Source: Myxococcota bacterium
GTDB lineage: Bacteria > Myxococcota_A > UBA9160 > UBA4427
NCBI GenBank assembly: GCA_029941885.1
Contig: JAPYTP010000005.1
Location: forward strand, 1 to 64,000
Direction: 5' to 3'
DNA: 64,000 nucleotides
Positions 36,643 through 46,368 of the stretch are shown in pieces (position 1 is the first letter of the stretch; every line of letters begins with the position of its first letter). Made by a program: the position numbers and the translations under genes. Under the pieces are notes generated by a model that was not told the origin of the DNA, did no database searches, and was given only the letters and a program-made list of their open reading frames with translations.

Positions 36643-37494
36643 ATGCTCGAGCGAAACGCCACTTCTCTCGACGGCAAGGTCGCCGTCGTCACCGGTTCCG
36701 GAAGCGGGATCGGCCAATCCATTGCCGAAACCTTCGCCGCCCACGGCGCAAAGGTCCTGGTCGTCGATAAACAGGAGGACCTCGCACGGAGCGTCGTCGC
36801 CGGAATCGAAAAGCGCGGAGGCGTCGCGCTCGCCTGCCCGGTGGACGTCACCCGCCCCGAGAGCGTCTCGGCGCTCTCCTCTGCCGCCCTCGACGGTTAC
36901 GGGCAGGTCGACATCCTCGTCAACAACGTGGGGCATTTCATGCCCGGCGCCGGTCCCTTCCTCAAGACGACCGAGGATGATTGGGAGGCACTCTACGACA
37001 TCAACCTGAAACACATCTTTCGCTGTACGAAGGCGCTTGCCCCCCAGATGGTCGAACGGGGCTCGGGATCGATCATCAATATCTCGACTGTCGAAACGCT
37101 GCGCGGAATCCCAGGCAACTCGATCTATGCGGCCTTCAAGACCGGCATCACCGCGTTCACACGCTGCTTCGCACTCGAAGTCGCTCCCCACGGCGTTCGC
37201 GTGAACGCGATCGCGCCGGAGACGACGGACACGGGCCAGATCCCGCTCTCCGAGTGGATCCCGGAGCGATACCGGGACAAGATCCCCCTGATGATTCCGA
37301 TGGGTCGATTCGGACGACCGGACGATCATGCGGGGGCCGCCCTCTTTCTCGCGTCCGAGCTCTCGTCCTGGGTCACGGGCATCACTCTACCCGTCGACGG
37401 CGGTGCGATTACGGCCGGTGGCTTCTATCGCCTCGAGGGTGATCGCTGGACCAACGCGCCCATTCTCGCCGACGCCGGAATCCACCCGGGTTGA
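36643..37494 (+). CDS. Short-chain dehydrogenase/reductase
   Basis: 283 aa. TGSGSGIG at 17-24, NNVG in place of NNAG, Y162-AAFK. AGGAGG precedes the ATG at 36643. The stop TGA overlaps the TTG start of the next amidohydrolase by four bases (TTGA), so the pair is translationally coupled. NAD(P)-dependent hydroxyl oxidation is likely; the substrate is unknown. Confidence 0.9.
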   Translation: MLERNATSLDGKVAVVTGSGSGIGQSIAETFAAHGAKVLVVDKQEDLARSVVAGIEKRGGVALACPVDVTRPESVSALSSAALDGYGQVDILVNNVGHFMPGAGPFLKTTEDDWEALYDINLKHIFRCTKALAPQMVERGSGSIINISTVETLRGIPGNSIYAAFKTGITAFTRCFALEVAPHGVRVNAIAPETTDTGQIPLSEWIPERYRDKIPLMIPMGRFGRPDDHAGAALFLASELSSWVTGITLPVDGGAITAGGFYRLEGDRWTNAPILADAGIHPG

Positions 37495-39050
37495 CAGTAG
37501 GCGCGCGTCCGACGCGAGACACTCTTCTCCGGGTCGCATCACTGTTGGTCGCGCTGGTTTTCGCGTCGGTCTTCTGTGCGGACGCGCGAGCCGGCGGGAA
37601 ACCCTTCGATCTCGTCATCTTGGGAGGCCGAGTCATCGACCCGGATTCCGGCCTCGACGCGATCCGCCATGTCGGAATTCGCGGATCCACGATCGAGATC
37701 ATCAGCCAGGACCCTCTCCAAGGCATTCGTACGGTCGACGCGCGGGGTCTGGTCGTCGCGCCGGGGTTCGTGGACCTGCACTCGCATTCTCCGACACCGC
37801 TCGGACAGCGTTACCAGCTGCTCGACGGCGTGACGACCGCCCTCGAACTCGAAAGCGGCGCCTATCCCAGCGATGCCGTGGGTGGGACGCTCGTCCCGGG
37901 CGCCCGCATCCACTACGGCGCCTCCGCCGGTTGGGGATCGATCCGAGCCGAGATCAAGCTCGGCATAAGACAGTCCGAACTCCTGATTTCGAAGCCCGAG
38001 ATCGTCCACTTGCGCGGCGTGTGGACAGCGTTGCGTTCGATCTTCGGAACGCCGAACGATGTTTTCATCGAGCGCGTGTCCGAACACGAGAGAGCGCGGA
38101 TGCGCCGCATGCTCGGATCCGCCCTCGACGCGGGTGCGCTCGGAATCGGCGTCCCCCTCGACTATTTCAGCGAGGCGGTCGACGACGCGGAGCTTCGCAT
38201 GATCTTCGCCCTCGCTGCCGAACGCGAGACACTCGTCTTCATTCACCTCCGGCGCGGCATCAACGGCGATCCTGCCGGCCTGCGGGAAGCCCTCCGGCTC
38301 GCGTTCGAGACCGGCGCCGCGATTCACATCTGCCACATCCAACACAACGCGATGCGAAATATCGAGCTCTTCCTGCGCGAGATTCGCGCCGCACGCGAGA
38401 ATGGAGTCGATGTGACGACCGAACTATTGCCCTACAACGCCGGGTCTGCACCGATTTCCTCGGCGGTCTTCGGCCGTGATTGGCGGACGATCTTCGACAT
38501 CGACTACGCCGATGTCGAGTGGACCGCGACCGGAATGCGATTCGATGAAGAGACATTCCCGGACTACCGGAAGCGATTTCCGAACGGTCAGGTCGCACAT
38601 CACTATCTGAAAGAAGAATGGACACGGCGCGCGCTCGTCGAACCGGGGGTCATCGTCGTGAGCGATCTGCTCCCGATGACCGACGAATCGAGCAGGGTCG
38701 CCCCGCACAACGGTGCTTTCGCGCGAGTACTCGGGAGATATGTCCGGGAAGCGGGTCTCCTCGATCTCGAAACGGCCCTGGCCAAGATGACGATCCTGCC
38801 CGCTGCGCGACTCGAAGCCTTCTTTCCCACTTTCCGACGCAAGGGTCGGATACAGGTCGGGGCCGACGCCGACCTCACCCTCTTCGATGCCGCCCGGGTC
38901 ATCGACCGGGCGACCTACAGCAACCCCTTCCAACCCTCGGCGGGGATCCATACCGTCGTCGTGGCGGGACAGATCGCCGTCTACGCGGGCACCCTCGTCG
39001 AGGGCGTCTACGCGGGCGAACGTATCGAGAACAGAGCCCCTACGGATTGA
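37491..39050 (+). CDS. Exported D-aminoacylase-like amidohydrolase
   Basis: 519 aa. A signal peptide (LLRVASLLVALVFASVFCA, cleavage near DARA-G) precedes an amidohydrolase-3 barrel with the metal motif VDLHSHS (H97, H99), and CHIQHN near residue 283. Members include N-acyl-D-amino-acid deacylases; the leader suggests periplasmic action on an N-acyl compound. The start is TTG, sharing bases with the SDR stop. A small beta domain at both ends is formed by PFDLVILGGRVID and GADADLTLFDA. Confidence 0.85.
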   Translation: MTVGARPTRDTLLRVASLLVALVFASVFCADARAGGKPFDLVILGGRVIDPDSGLDAIRHVGIRGSTIEIISQDPLQGIRTVDARGLVVAPGFVDLHSHSPTPLGQRYQLLDGVTTALELESGAYPSDAVGGTLVPGARIHYGASAGWGSIRAEIKLGIRQSELLISKPEIVHLRGVWTALRSIFGTPNDVFIERVSEHERARMRRMLGSALDAGALGIGVPLDYFSEAVDDAELRMIFALAAERETLVFIHLRRGINGDPAGLREALRLAFETGAAIHICHIQHNAMRNIELFLREIRAARENGVDVTTELLPYNAGSAPISSAVFGRDWRTIFDIDYADVEWTATGMRFDEETFPDYRKRFPNGQVAHHYLKEEWTRRALVEPGVIVVSDLLPMTDESSRVAPHNGAFARVLGRYVREAGLLDLETALAKMTILPAARLEAFFPTFRRKGRIQVGADADLTLFDAARVIDRATYSNPFQPSAGIHTVVVAGQIAVYAGTLVEGVYAGERIENRAPTD

Positions 39051-39082
39051 GAAGATCTCATTACTCCGTTCTCGAGCAGGGC

Positions 39083-39922
39083 TCAATCCGCGTCCCGATC
39101 GGCCACGTTCGTCGTCACCATCCCCGAAGTATTCAAATACGAATAGTGCGGGAGATGGGAGAGCTGCCCACCATCGATCGAGATCAGCTGGCCGGTTACG
39201 AAGGACGCCTCATCCGAAGCCAGATAGAGCACGGCATGAGCGAGATCCACCGCCCGTCCGGCGCGCGCGATCAGGTTGTTCGACACGATCGCTTCGGCCA
39301 TGTCGTCCGAGACCGCCTTGCCCGTCGAGGCGGTCGCGATGAAACCCGGTGCGACGGTGTTGCAACGAATACCCTGCCGGCCGTAGGCGGTCGCAATCGA
39401 CCGGGTCAACGAGTTGACTCCGGCCTTCGCCGCAGAGTAGGCGAACTGGGAGAGGTCTCCCGCGAGCGATTGATTGGTCGAAGTATTGACGATCGCCCCT
39501 CCCCCGCCCGAGATCATGACGGGAATCGCGTGTTTGGAAGCCAACATGGCGCCCCGCAAGTTCACCGTGAAGGAACGATCCCAGAATTCGACGGACATCG
39601 TCAGCAGATCCGCGTCGTGCGCGTGCTCATGCGCCGCAGTCATCGCAGCGTTGTTGTGGAGCACGTGCAGCCCGCCAAACTCGCTCAGCGTCGCTGCGAC
39701 CATGCGCTCGATTTCCGCTTCGACCGCGATATCCGTTGGCTGCGCAATCGCACGGCCGCCGACGCCGCGGATCTCGGCGGCCACTCGCTCCGCGCCCTCC
39801 CCATCGAGATCCGCGATCACGACGCTCGCGCCCTCAGCCGCGAAGAGCTCCGCGGTCGCTCGTCCGATTCCGGACGCCGATCCCGTAATGATGGCGACCT
39901 TTCCCGCGACGCGATCAGACAT
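39083..39922 (-). CDS. Short-chain dehydrogenase/reductase
   Basis: 279 aa from ATG 39922 (GGAGAGACG upstream). TGSASGIG at 13-20, NNAA in place of NNAG, Y162-SAAK. The last 20 residues extend beyond the usual SDR end. Its start overlaps the stop of the methyltransferase by eight bases, indicating coupling. The substrate is unknown. Confidence 0.9.
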   Translation of the reverse strand: MSDRVAGKVAIITGSASGIGRATAELFAAEGASVVIADLDGEGAERVAAEIRGVGGRAIAQPTDIAVEAEIERMVAATLSEFGGLHVLHNNAAMTAAHEHAHDADLLTMSVEFWDRSFTVNLRGAMLASKHAIPVMISGGGGAIVNTSTNQSLAGDLSQFAYSAAKAGVNSLTRSIATAYGRQGIRCNTVAPGFIATASTGKAVSDDMAEAIVSNNLIARAGRAVDLAHAVLYLASDEASFVTGQLISIDGGQLSHLPHYSYLNTSGMVTTNVADRDAD

Positions 39923-40733
39923 TCGTCTCTCCTTCGGGCCGGCGACCCCACACGCCGACCCAGAGCACATCGACATAACAGAAACTCGGATCGTCGAAAC
40001 AATCCATCAACTCCTGGAAGGAGGCCTCCGTATAGGTTCCGTGTGTCACCGCCATCTCTCGGACGTTCTCCATCGTTTCTTTGCGGTACGCCGCGCGAAA
40101 GCTCCCGCCAGACACGATCTCGGTCACCGCACTCGACTGCAAATCGACCAGACCCATCTCGCGCATCGCGGCATGGACGTTCCGACCGGCGTAGGGATCC
40201 ATCCGGTCGCCCCCGAGCACGCCGTCGAGATAGAACCGGAAGATCGAAGCCCCCGGATGACTCGGATCGCAGATCTCGCACGCCCCGTAGTCCGGCTCTT
40301 CGCAGAGCAGGACGCCACCGGGTCGAAGGGACTCGACGAGGTTCCGGACCGCCCCCGGGAGGTCCTCGATATGAGCCAGCAACGCTCGACAGTGGGCAAA
40401 ATCGAAATCCGCGGGAGCGACGGCCCCCTTCGAGAGATCATGGGTCACGACGCTCGTGTTCGGCCCGTCGAAATCGTCCAGGAAGCGTGGGTCGATGTCC
40501 GCCGCGACGACGGCTCCCGTACTTCCGACGCGGCGCGCCAGCTCGCGCGCGATCGATCCCGCACCTGCCCCGACCTCCAGACATCGCTGGCCGGGCCCGA
40601 TTCCAATCGAATCGAGGCGCGAAAGGGTCGCGGGATCGTTGATCGCCTGAAGCTTCTCGAGTCGAGAGAGCTCCGCAGCATGATCGACCGAAGCCAACGC
40701 ATAACGGACTTCATCGGGCATGGTCTCGCACAT
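39915..40733 (-). CDS. SAM-dependent methyltransferase
   Basis: About 272 aa. The SAM-binding loop LEVGAGAGS is at 52-60, with VVAADIDPRFLD and FDFAHCRALLAHI as later motifs of the class I fold. The start is uncertain: ATG 40733 lacks a spaced ribosome-binding site, and ATG 40721 is possible. It is divergent from the PQQ dehydrogenase and coupled to the SDR. The target could be a small molecule acid or phenol; none is indicated. Confidence 0.84.
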   Translation of the reverse strand: MCETMPDEVRYALASVDHAAELSRLEKLQAINDPATLSRLDSIGIGPGQRCLEVGAGAGSIARELARRVGSTGAVVAADIDPRFLDDFDGPNTSVVTHDLSKGAVAPADFDFAHCRALLAHIEDLPGAVRNLVESLRPGGVLLCEEPDYGACEICDPSHPGASIFRFYLDGVLGGDRMDPYAGRNVHAAMREMGLVDLQSSAVTEIVSGGSFRAAYRKETMENVREMAVTHGTYTEASFQELMDCFDDPSFCYVDVLWVGVWGRRPEGETNV

Positions 40734-40854
40734 CCCTTTCTGCTGTAGCGGCCGCGGCCGCCGGTCGTAACCGAACCGAAGCGGCTGTGGCATGCTTATC
40801 GCCACATGATGATGGCGCGCTTCCGAGGTCGCTGCCCGTGTGATTGAGGTCTCG

Positions 40855-42999
40855 ATGACTACCGTTTCACGCCGTTTGAGGGTTGCCCGATCGTTGTTCT
40901 TGCTGGTCGTTGCGGGCACGGCGACCGCAGCCGCCGGCGCGCCGGAGCCTCGCCCTCTGCCTCCTCAACCGGGTTCGACGGACGTCGACTGGACGATGCA
41001 CGGGGGCTCCCCCTACGAGGAACGGTTCAGCCCACTCAACAGCATCGACCGAAACTCGGTTTCCCGCCTGGGCCTCGCATGGTCCTACATGACCGGCTCG
41101 AATCGCGGGCTCGAAGCCACGCCACTCGTCGTGGACGGCGTCCTCTTCGCGACCGCTTCCTGGAGCGTCGTTTTCGCTCTCGACGCAAAGACGGGCCGTG
41201 AACTCTGGCGACATGATCCCCAGGTACCGGGCTGGAAGGCCAAGCACGTCTGTTGCGATGTCGTGAATCGCGGCGTCGCCTACTCGAAGGGACGCGTTTT
41301 TTCCGGGACCCTCGATGGCCGACTCCTCTCCCTCGATGCCGCGAGCGGCGAGGTCATCTGGAGTGTCCAGACGACGGACCCGACTCAGCCCTATTCGATC
41401 ACCGGCGCTCCCCGGCTCGTTTCGAATCTCGTCGTGATCGGAAACGGAGGGGCCGAATTCGGAGTACGCGGCTATTTCTCCGCCTATCATGCTGAGTCCG
41501 GCAAACTCGTCTGGCGCTTCTATACGGTTCCCGGCAGCAAGGAAGGCCCCCACGAGCACGTTGAGCTGGAAGCCGCCGCGAAGACCTGGCCAGCTAATTC
41601 GCTCTGGGAATCCGGTCTCGGTGGCACCGCCTGGGATGGAATGGCCTACGACCCGGAACTCGACCTCCTCTACGTGGGAACCGGAAACTCGAGCGTCTAC
41701 GATCGCGCCAAGCGAAGTCCCGGTGGCGGAGACAACCTCTTCCTGGCATCGATCCTGGCACTTCGCCCCGAGACGGGCGAACTGGTCTGGCATTATCAGA
41801 CGACCCCCGGCGAACATTGGGACTACACCGCGACCCAGAACATGATCCTCACCGACCTCGAGTGGGAGGGACGCACCCGCAAGGTCCTGCTGCAGGCCCC
41901 GAAGAACGGATTCTTCTACGTCCTGGACCGGGCAACCGGTGAGCTCCTTTCGGCCGAGAAATACGCCCACGCGAGTTGGGCCTCTCACGTCGACCTCGAG
42001 ACGGGTCGACCCGTCGAACGAAAGGAAGCGGACTGGTCGACCCAAGACCGCTACATCGCCCCCTCACCACCGGGTGCGCATGGCTGGCACCCGATGAGCT
42101 TCCATCCTGGAACCGGACTCGTGTATATCCCCGCCATCGAATCGGCGTACCTCTATATGGCGAACGACTCTTTCCAATTTCGGCCAGGGCTCTGGAATAC
42201 CGGTGAGGATTTCACGCGACTCCACGAGACCATGGAAGATCGGATGGCAGCCCGCTTCCTGCCCTGCGGACCGACTCGACTGGTCGCTTGGGATCCGATC
42301 AAAGGGGAGAAGGCGTGGGAGGTGCAGCATCAATCGGGCGTTCCGGGTGGCACCCTTGCGACCGCGGGCGACCTCGTGTTCCAGGGCTCGGGCGCCGGTC
42401 GCTTTTCGGCCTTCGACGCGATCGGCGGCAAACTCCTGTGGTCGAGCGAGATCGGAATCGATGTCATCGCGCCGCCCATCGCCTATCAGATCGATGGTGA
42501 GCAATTCATCGTCGTCCTCGCGGGCACCGGCGGCTCGGCCGGCGGTCACGCGACCGTCTTCGATCACGACAACGCCGGCCGAGTGCTGGCCTACAAGCTC
42601 GGCGGAAAGGCTTCCCTGCCGCCCATCGAAAAGCGGCCGGAGCGAGTCGTGTCCGTGCCTCGGCTCGAAGTGCCGCCAGAAACCATCGCCCGTGGTCGCC
42701 AGGTCTACGCCGAGAATTGTTTCACGTGCCACGGGTTGGGCGCTGAATCCAGTGGCCTCTATCCGGATTTGCGTACCGCCTCTCCCGAGACCCATGCGCA
42801 ATGGGACGCGATCGTGCGCGGAGGGATCCGCACGGACAAGGGCATGGCGAGCTTCGCCGGCTCGGTCAGCCAGGAAGACGCCCGCGCCGTTCAAGCCTAC
42901 ATTCTCGATCGGGCCTGGCACGAGCCGGACCTCACCGAGCGCTTCCTGGACTTCGTCGCCGACCGCGCGTGCATCCCCGTCTCCTGGACGACGGACTGA
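40855..42999 (+). CDS. PQQ-dependent dehydrogenase with fused cytochrome c
   Basis: 714 aa. Sec signal peptide (SLFLLVVAGTATAAAGA) for periplasmic export. An eight-bladed quinoprotein propeller carries the vicinal cysteines C133-C134 that form the disulfide over PQQ. A C-terminal cytochrome c domain has C622-FTCH626 and a possible axial Met in KGMASF. This is the type II quinohemoprotein layout, oxidising alcohols or aldehydes and passing electrons to the respiratory chain. ATG 40855 follows GAGG; GTG 40840 is the alternative. The sulfatase follows after 64 bases. Confidence 0.93.
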   Translation: MTTVSRRLRVARSLFLLVVAGTATAAAGAPEPRPLPPQPGSTDVDWTMHGGSPYEERFSPLNSIDRNSVSRLGLAWSYMTGSNRGLEATPLVVDGVLFATASWSVVFALDAKTGRELWRHDPQVPGWKAKHVCCDVVNRGVAYSKGRVFSGTLDGRLLSLDAASGEVIWSVQTTDPTQPYSITGAPRLVSNLVVIGNGGAEFGVRGYFSAYHAESGKLVWRFYTVPGSKEGPHEHVELEAAAKTWPANSLWESGLGGTAWDGMAYDPELDLLYVGTGNSSVYDRAKRSPGGGDNLFLASILALRPETGELVWHYQTTPGEHWDYTATQNMILTDLEWEGRTRKVLLQAPKNGFFYVLDRATGELLSAEKYAHASWASHVDLETGRPVERKEADWSTQDRYIAPSPPGAHGWHPMSFHPGTGLVYIPAIESAYLYMANDSFQFRPGLWNTGEDFTRLHETMEDRMAARFLPCGPTRLVAWDPIKGEKAWEVQHQSGVPGGTLATAGDLVFQGSGAGRFSAFDAIGGKLLWSSEIGIDVIAPPIAYQIDGEQFIVVLAGTGGSAGGHATVFDHDNAGRVLAYKLGGKASLPPIEKRPERVVSVPRLEVPPETIARGRQVYAENCFTCHGLGAESSGLYPDLRTASPETHAQWDAIVRGGIRTDKGMASFAGSVSQEDARAVQAYILDRAWHEPDLTERFLDFVADRACIPVSWTTD

Positions 43000-43063
43000 A
43001 TCCCGATCGCGAGGGCGGAGTGACGTCTCCGTCTCGCGAACGTCCATCTGAAAGGCAAAGAAA

Positions 43064-44758
43064 ATGAACCTTCCTCGATGGCTCAAGATCATCGCGATGA
43101 TCGGTCTGGTCCTCGCCCTCCTGGTGGGGATCGTGGCCAGTCAGGGCGCAAAGCTCTTCCTGGAGTTTCCGGTCCTGCTCAAGATCGTCAGCCGGCTCCG
43201 CGATCCGATCGGCCCCCACCAGACCGTCGTCTGGGAAGCGGGGCCCGATCGAGCCTCCGCAACGGCGAGCGAGCGACGTCCCAATATCGTCGTCATCCTC
43301 GTCGACGATCTGGGCTGGAACGATCTCAGCTGGAATGGCGGGGGCGTGGCCGGCGGCGCGGTCCCGACGCCCAATATCGATTCCCTCGCCCGCGACGGCG
43401 TCGAATTCACGATGGGCTATGCGGGCAACGCGACCTGTGCGCCCTCCCGAGCCGCTCTGATGACGGGCCGCTATCCCCAGCGCTTCGGCTTCGAGTCGAC
43501 TCCAGCGCCTCCGGCGATGGGCCGACTATCCGCCGAGATGAGCAACGAGGGCCTTCCGGAGGGGGCTCCTCGAACGATCTTTCACGAGGAGTGGCTGAGC
43601 CAGGTTCCGCCGATGCGCGAGCAGGGTGTGCCGGGTGAAGAGATCACGATCGCCGAGTTATTGAGAGGGGGCGGCTATCGGACGCTCATGCTCGGCAAAT
43701 GGCACCTCGGCGACACCGAGGGCAAGCGTCCCTCCGACCAGGGCTTCGACCAATTCCTCGGCTTCAATTCCGGCGGCTCACTCTTCGGACTTGACGAAGA
43801 TCCCGAGATCATTTCGGCAAAGAACCCGGATGATCCGATCGACACGATCGTCTGGCAGCTCCTGCCCTTTGCGGTGCAGATGAACAACGGCCCTCGCTTC
43901 GAACCGGATCTCTATATGACGGACTACCTCTCACGCGAGGCCGTGCGTGCGATCGAAGCGAATCGGGATCGCCCCTTTTTCCTCTATCTGGCCTACAACG
44001 CGCCACATAACCCGCTCCAGGCCATGAAGTCGGATTACGATGCACTGGCCGGGATCGAGGACCATACGACGCGCGTCTATGGCGCGATGCTACGGAGCCT
44101 CGACCGCGGTGTGGGAAAGGTCCTCGACGCCCTGCGCGAGAATGGACTCGAGGAGAACACGCTCGTCGTATTCTCGAGCGACAATGGCGGCGCTCACTAT
44201 ATCGGAGTCCCCGGACTGAACGATCCCTATCGAGGCTGGAAGATGACCTTCTTCGAAGGCGGCCTGCATTCCCCCTTCTTCATGAAGTGGCCGGCCCGGC
44301 TGCCGGCAGGACGCAAAGACGACACGCCGGTCAGCCATATCGATCTCTTCACGACGGCGGCGGCGGCGGCCGGCGTCACACTCCCGGCTGATCGCCCGAT
44401 CGATGGCATCAATCTCCTTCCCCATGCACGGGGAGAGGCGCAAGGAGCGGAGCGGGAAGCGCTCTTTTGGCGTTCCCACGGACTCAAAGTCGTTCTCGCC
44501 GAAGGCTGGAAGCTTCAGGTCGACGAGCGCCAGGACAAGCGTTGGCTCTTCGACCTCGCCTCCGACCCCACCGAGCGCCGCGACCTCGCGGATCGCGAAC
44601 CCGACCGGGTGGCTTCCTTGCAGGCTCGCCTCGATCGACACGATCGTGAACTCGGACCGATCGCCTTCCCGGCGCTCGTCGAGGGCGCGATCCCGATCGA
44701 CCGGAATGGCTCCGAGCCGCGTGTGCCGGGCGAGGCGTTCCAGTACTGGCCCAACTGA
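43064..44758 (+). CDS. Membrane-anchored sulfatase
   Basis: 564 aa. An uncleaved N-terminal hydrophobic segment (about 8-26) should anchor it outside the cytoplasm. The sulfatase signature C125-APSR129 contains the cysteine to be converted to formylglycine; metal ligands include D81 and D82 (VDDLGWND), with GKWHLGD and SDNGG further on. It hydrolyses a sulfate ester. No formylglycine-generating enzyme is in the window, so maturation must come from elsewhere. It lies 64 bases after the PQQ dehydrogenase, probably in one operon. Confidence 0.93.
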   Translation: MNLPRWLKIIAMIGLVLALLVGIVASQGAKLFLEFPVLLKIVSRLRDPIGPHQTVVWEAGPDRASATASERRPNIVVILVDDLGWNDLSWNGGGVAGGAVPTPNIDSLARDGVEFTMGYAGNATCAPSRAALMTGRYPQRFGFESTPAPPAMGRLSAEMSNEGLPEGAPRTIFHEEWLSQVPPMREQGVPGEEITIAELLRGGGYRTLMLGKWHLGDTEGKRPSDQGFDQFLGFNSGGSLFGLDEDPEIISAKNPDDPIDTIVWQLLPFAVQMNNGPRFEPDLYMTDYLSREAVRAIEANRDRPFFLYLAYNAPHNPLQAMKSDYDALAGIEDHTTRVYGAMLRSLDRGVGKVLDALRENGLEENTLVVFSSDNGGAHYIGVPGLNDPYRGWKMTFFEGGLHSPFFMKWPARLPAGRKDDTPVSHIDLFTTAAAAAGVTLPADRPIDGINLLPHARGEAQGAEREALFWRSHGLKVVLAEGWKLQVDERQDKRWLFDLASDPTERRDLADREPDRVASLQARLDRHDRELGPIAFPALVEGAIPIDRNGSEPRVPGEAFQYWPN

Positions 44759-44877
44759 CCCAGGAGTGGAATAGACGGCTCGGCCGGCCCATCCACGCCC
44801 TCGAACGGGTGCTATCCAATGGCCACCCGGAGGAGCGTCCGTCGACGAATGCCTCGACCCCATGCCCAGGAGACTTC

Positions 44878-46359
44878 ATGGCTTCGTCCGCTTCCCGCCG
44901 CCCCACGATCGTGGGCGTCGGCCAGATCGTCCAACGCGTGGAGGATCCGCGCGACGCGGCTCCACCGATCGCCTTGATGGAACGCGCGACTCGGCAGGCC
45001 GCGGAGGATGCCGGTGCACCGAAGCTGGTCGAGTCCCTCGACGCGATCTGCGTTCCCCAGGGCCTTTGGCGGTACGGGGACCCCGGTCGCATGCTCGGCG
45101 AACGACTCGGTTCACCGAACGTCCGCACGACCGTCGGCGCGATCAGCGGTCATATCGTTCAGATGCTCGTCAATCGTGCCTGCACGGAGATCGCCGCGGG
45201 CCGCGCGGACGTGATCGCGATCGTCGGAGGGGAGAGCGAAAACAGCAAGCGCCGACTCGCACGAGACAAGATCTCACTGCATTGGGACGACCGGATTCCC
45301 GGCGAGCCCGACCATCGCCTCGGCCATGTAACGTTCATGCGAACACCGGACGAGCAGGAGGCCGGGATCCTGAATGCGACCTCCGTCTTTTCGCTATGTG
45401 ACGTCTCTCTTCGCCGCGCCCAGGGACTCTCCCCCGCAGAGCATCGTGACCACATCTCCCTGCTGTCGCACCGGATGAGCCAGGTCGCCGCGAATAATCC
45501 CTACGCCTGGATCCAACGTGAAGTTCCCGCGGACGAAATTCGCGATCCCAGCCCGACCAATCGGATGGTCAATTATCCATATACGAAATTGATGACGTCG
45601 AATATCTCGGTCGACCAGAGCGCCGCGCTGATCCTCTGTTCCGCCGAAGCCGCGAGCCGATTCGGTGTTCCCGAAGACAAGCGGGTCCATCTCCATGCAT
45701 CGACGGAGATGAGCGAGACGATCCTGCTATCCGAGCGCGACCTGCTCCATCAACACCCCGGCCAGGTCCTCGCCGCCGAGCGAGTCCTCGAGCTATCGGA
45801 CACGAGCATCGACGACCTCGACCACATCGACCTCTATTCCTGCTTTCCCTTTGCGGTACAGGCCGGCGCGGCGGCGTTGGGCATCGGGACCGACCCCGTC
45901 CCCAGCCTCACCGGTGGCATGACGTTCTTCGGAGGCCCCTTCGGCAATTACGTCCTGCACAGCAAGGCGAGTATGATCGAGAGACTGCGCGCCGATCCCG
46001 GCTCGATCGGAGCCATCGGATCCGTGGGGGGGAGCTTCGCCCACTTCTCCTATGGCCTGTACTCGACCGACCCCGGTGATCACGAAGCGCCTCAGATCGA
46101 GGACGTGGGCGACGAGTTCGCCGCGATGCCACGTCGGAACTATCAGGAAGGCTTTTCGGGCTCGTGCGAGATCGAAGCCTACTCCGTCGTCGTGGTGCAC
46201 TCGGGCCCCTATCAGGCTTCCTTCGCCGCCTTGACCGACGAGGGCAAACGGGTCTGGGGGCGATCTCACGACCCGGACGTGATGACCGCCCTGCTCGCCG
46301 ATGAAGAGGGCTGCGGACGTCGAGCCCACCTCGACCGGGGAATCATCGAGCTGCGCTGA
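44878..46359 (+). CDS. Thiolase-like protein type 1, non-condensing
   Basis: 493 aa from ATG 44878 (AGGAGACTTC upstream). Thiolase fold, but the nucleophile loop reads GAISGHI with no cysteine, and the usual GHP histidine region reads GGPFGNY. The last 90 residues (EIEAYSVVVVHSGPYQASFAAL) fit the additional C-terminal OB-type domain of thiolase-like protein type 1, as known in mycobacteria. It may bind acyl-CoA or catalyse retro-aldol chemistry with the built-in OB domain; function unproven. Downstream of the sulfatase by 119 bases. Confidence 0.82.
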   Translation: MASSASRRPTIVGVGQIVQRVEDPRDAAPPIALMERATRQAAEDAGAPKLVESLDAICVPQGLWRYGDPGRMLGERLGSPNVRTTVGAISGHIVQMLVNRACTEIAAGRADVIAIVGGESENSKRRLARDKISLHWDDRIPGEPDHRLGHVTFMRTPDEQEAGILNATSVFSLCDVSLRRAQGLSPAEHRDHISLLSHRMSQVAANNPYAWIQREVPADEIRDPSPTNRMVNYPYTKLMTSNISVDQSAALILCSAEAASRFGVPEDKRVHLHASTEMSETILLSERDLLHQHPGQVLAAERVLELSDTSIDDLDHIDLYSCFPFAVQAGAAALGIGTDPVPSLTGGMTFFGGPFGNYVLHSKASMIERLRADPGSIGAIGSVGGSFAHFSYGLYSTDPGDHEAPQIEDVGDEFAAMPRRNYQEGFSGSCEIEAYSVVVVHSGPYQASFAALTDEGKRVWGRSHDPDVMTALLADEEGCGRRAHLDRGIIELR

Positions 46360-46368
46360 AATGGCGAG

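Noticed and set aside
38618-40642. 674-codon plus-strand open frame
   Set aside because: It is arginine-rich, lacks any family motif, and lies across the well-supported amidohydrolase, SDR and methyltransferase genes; it is a GC-driven shadow frame.
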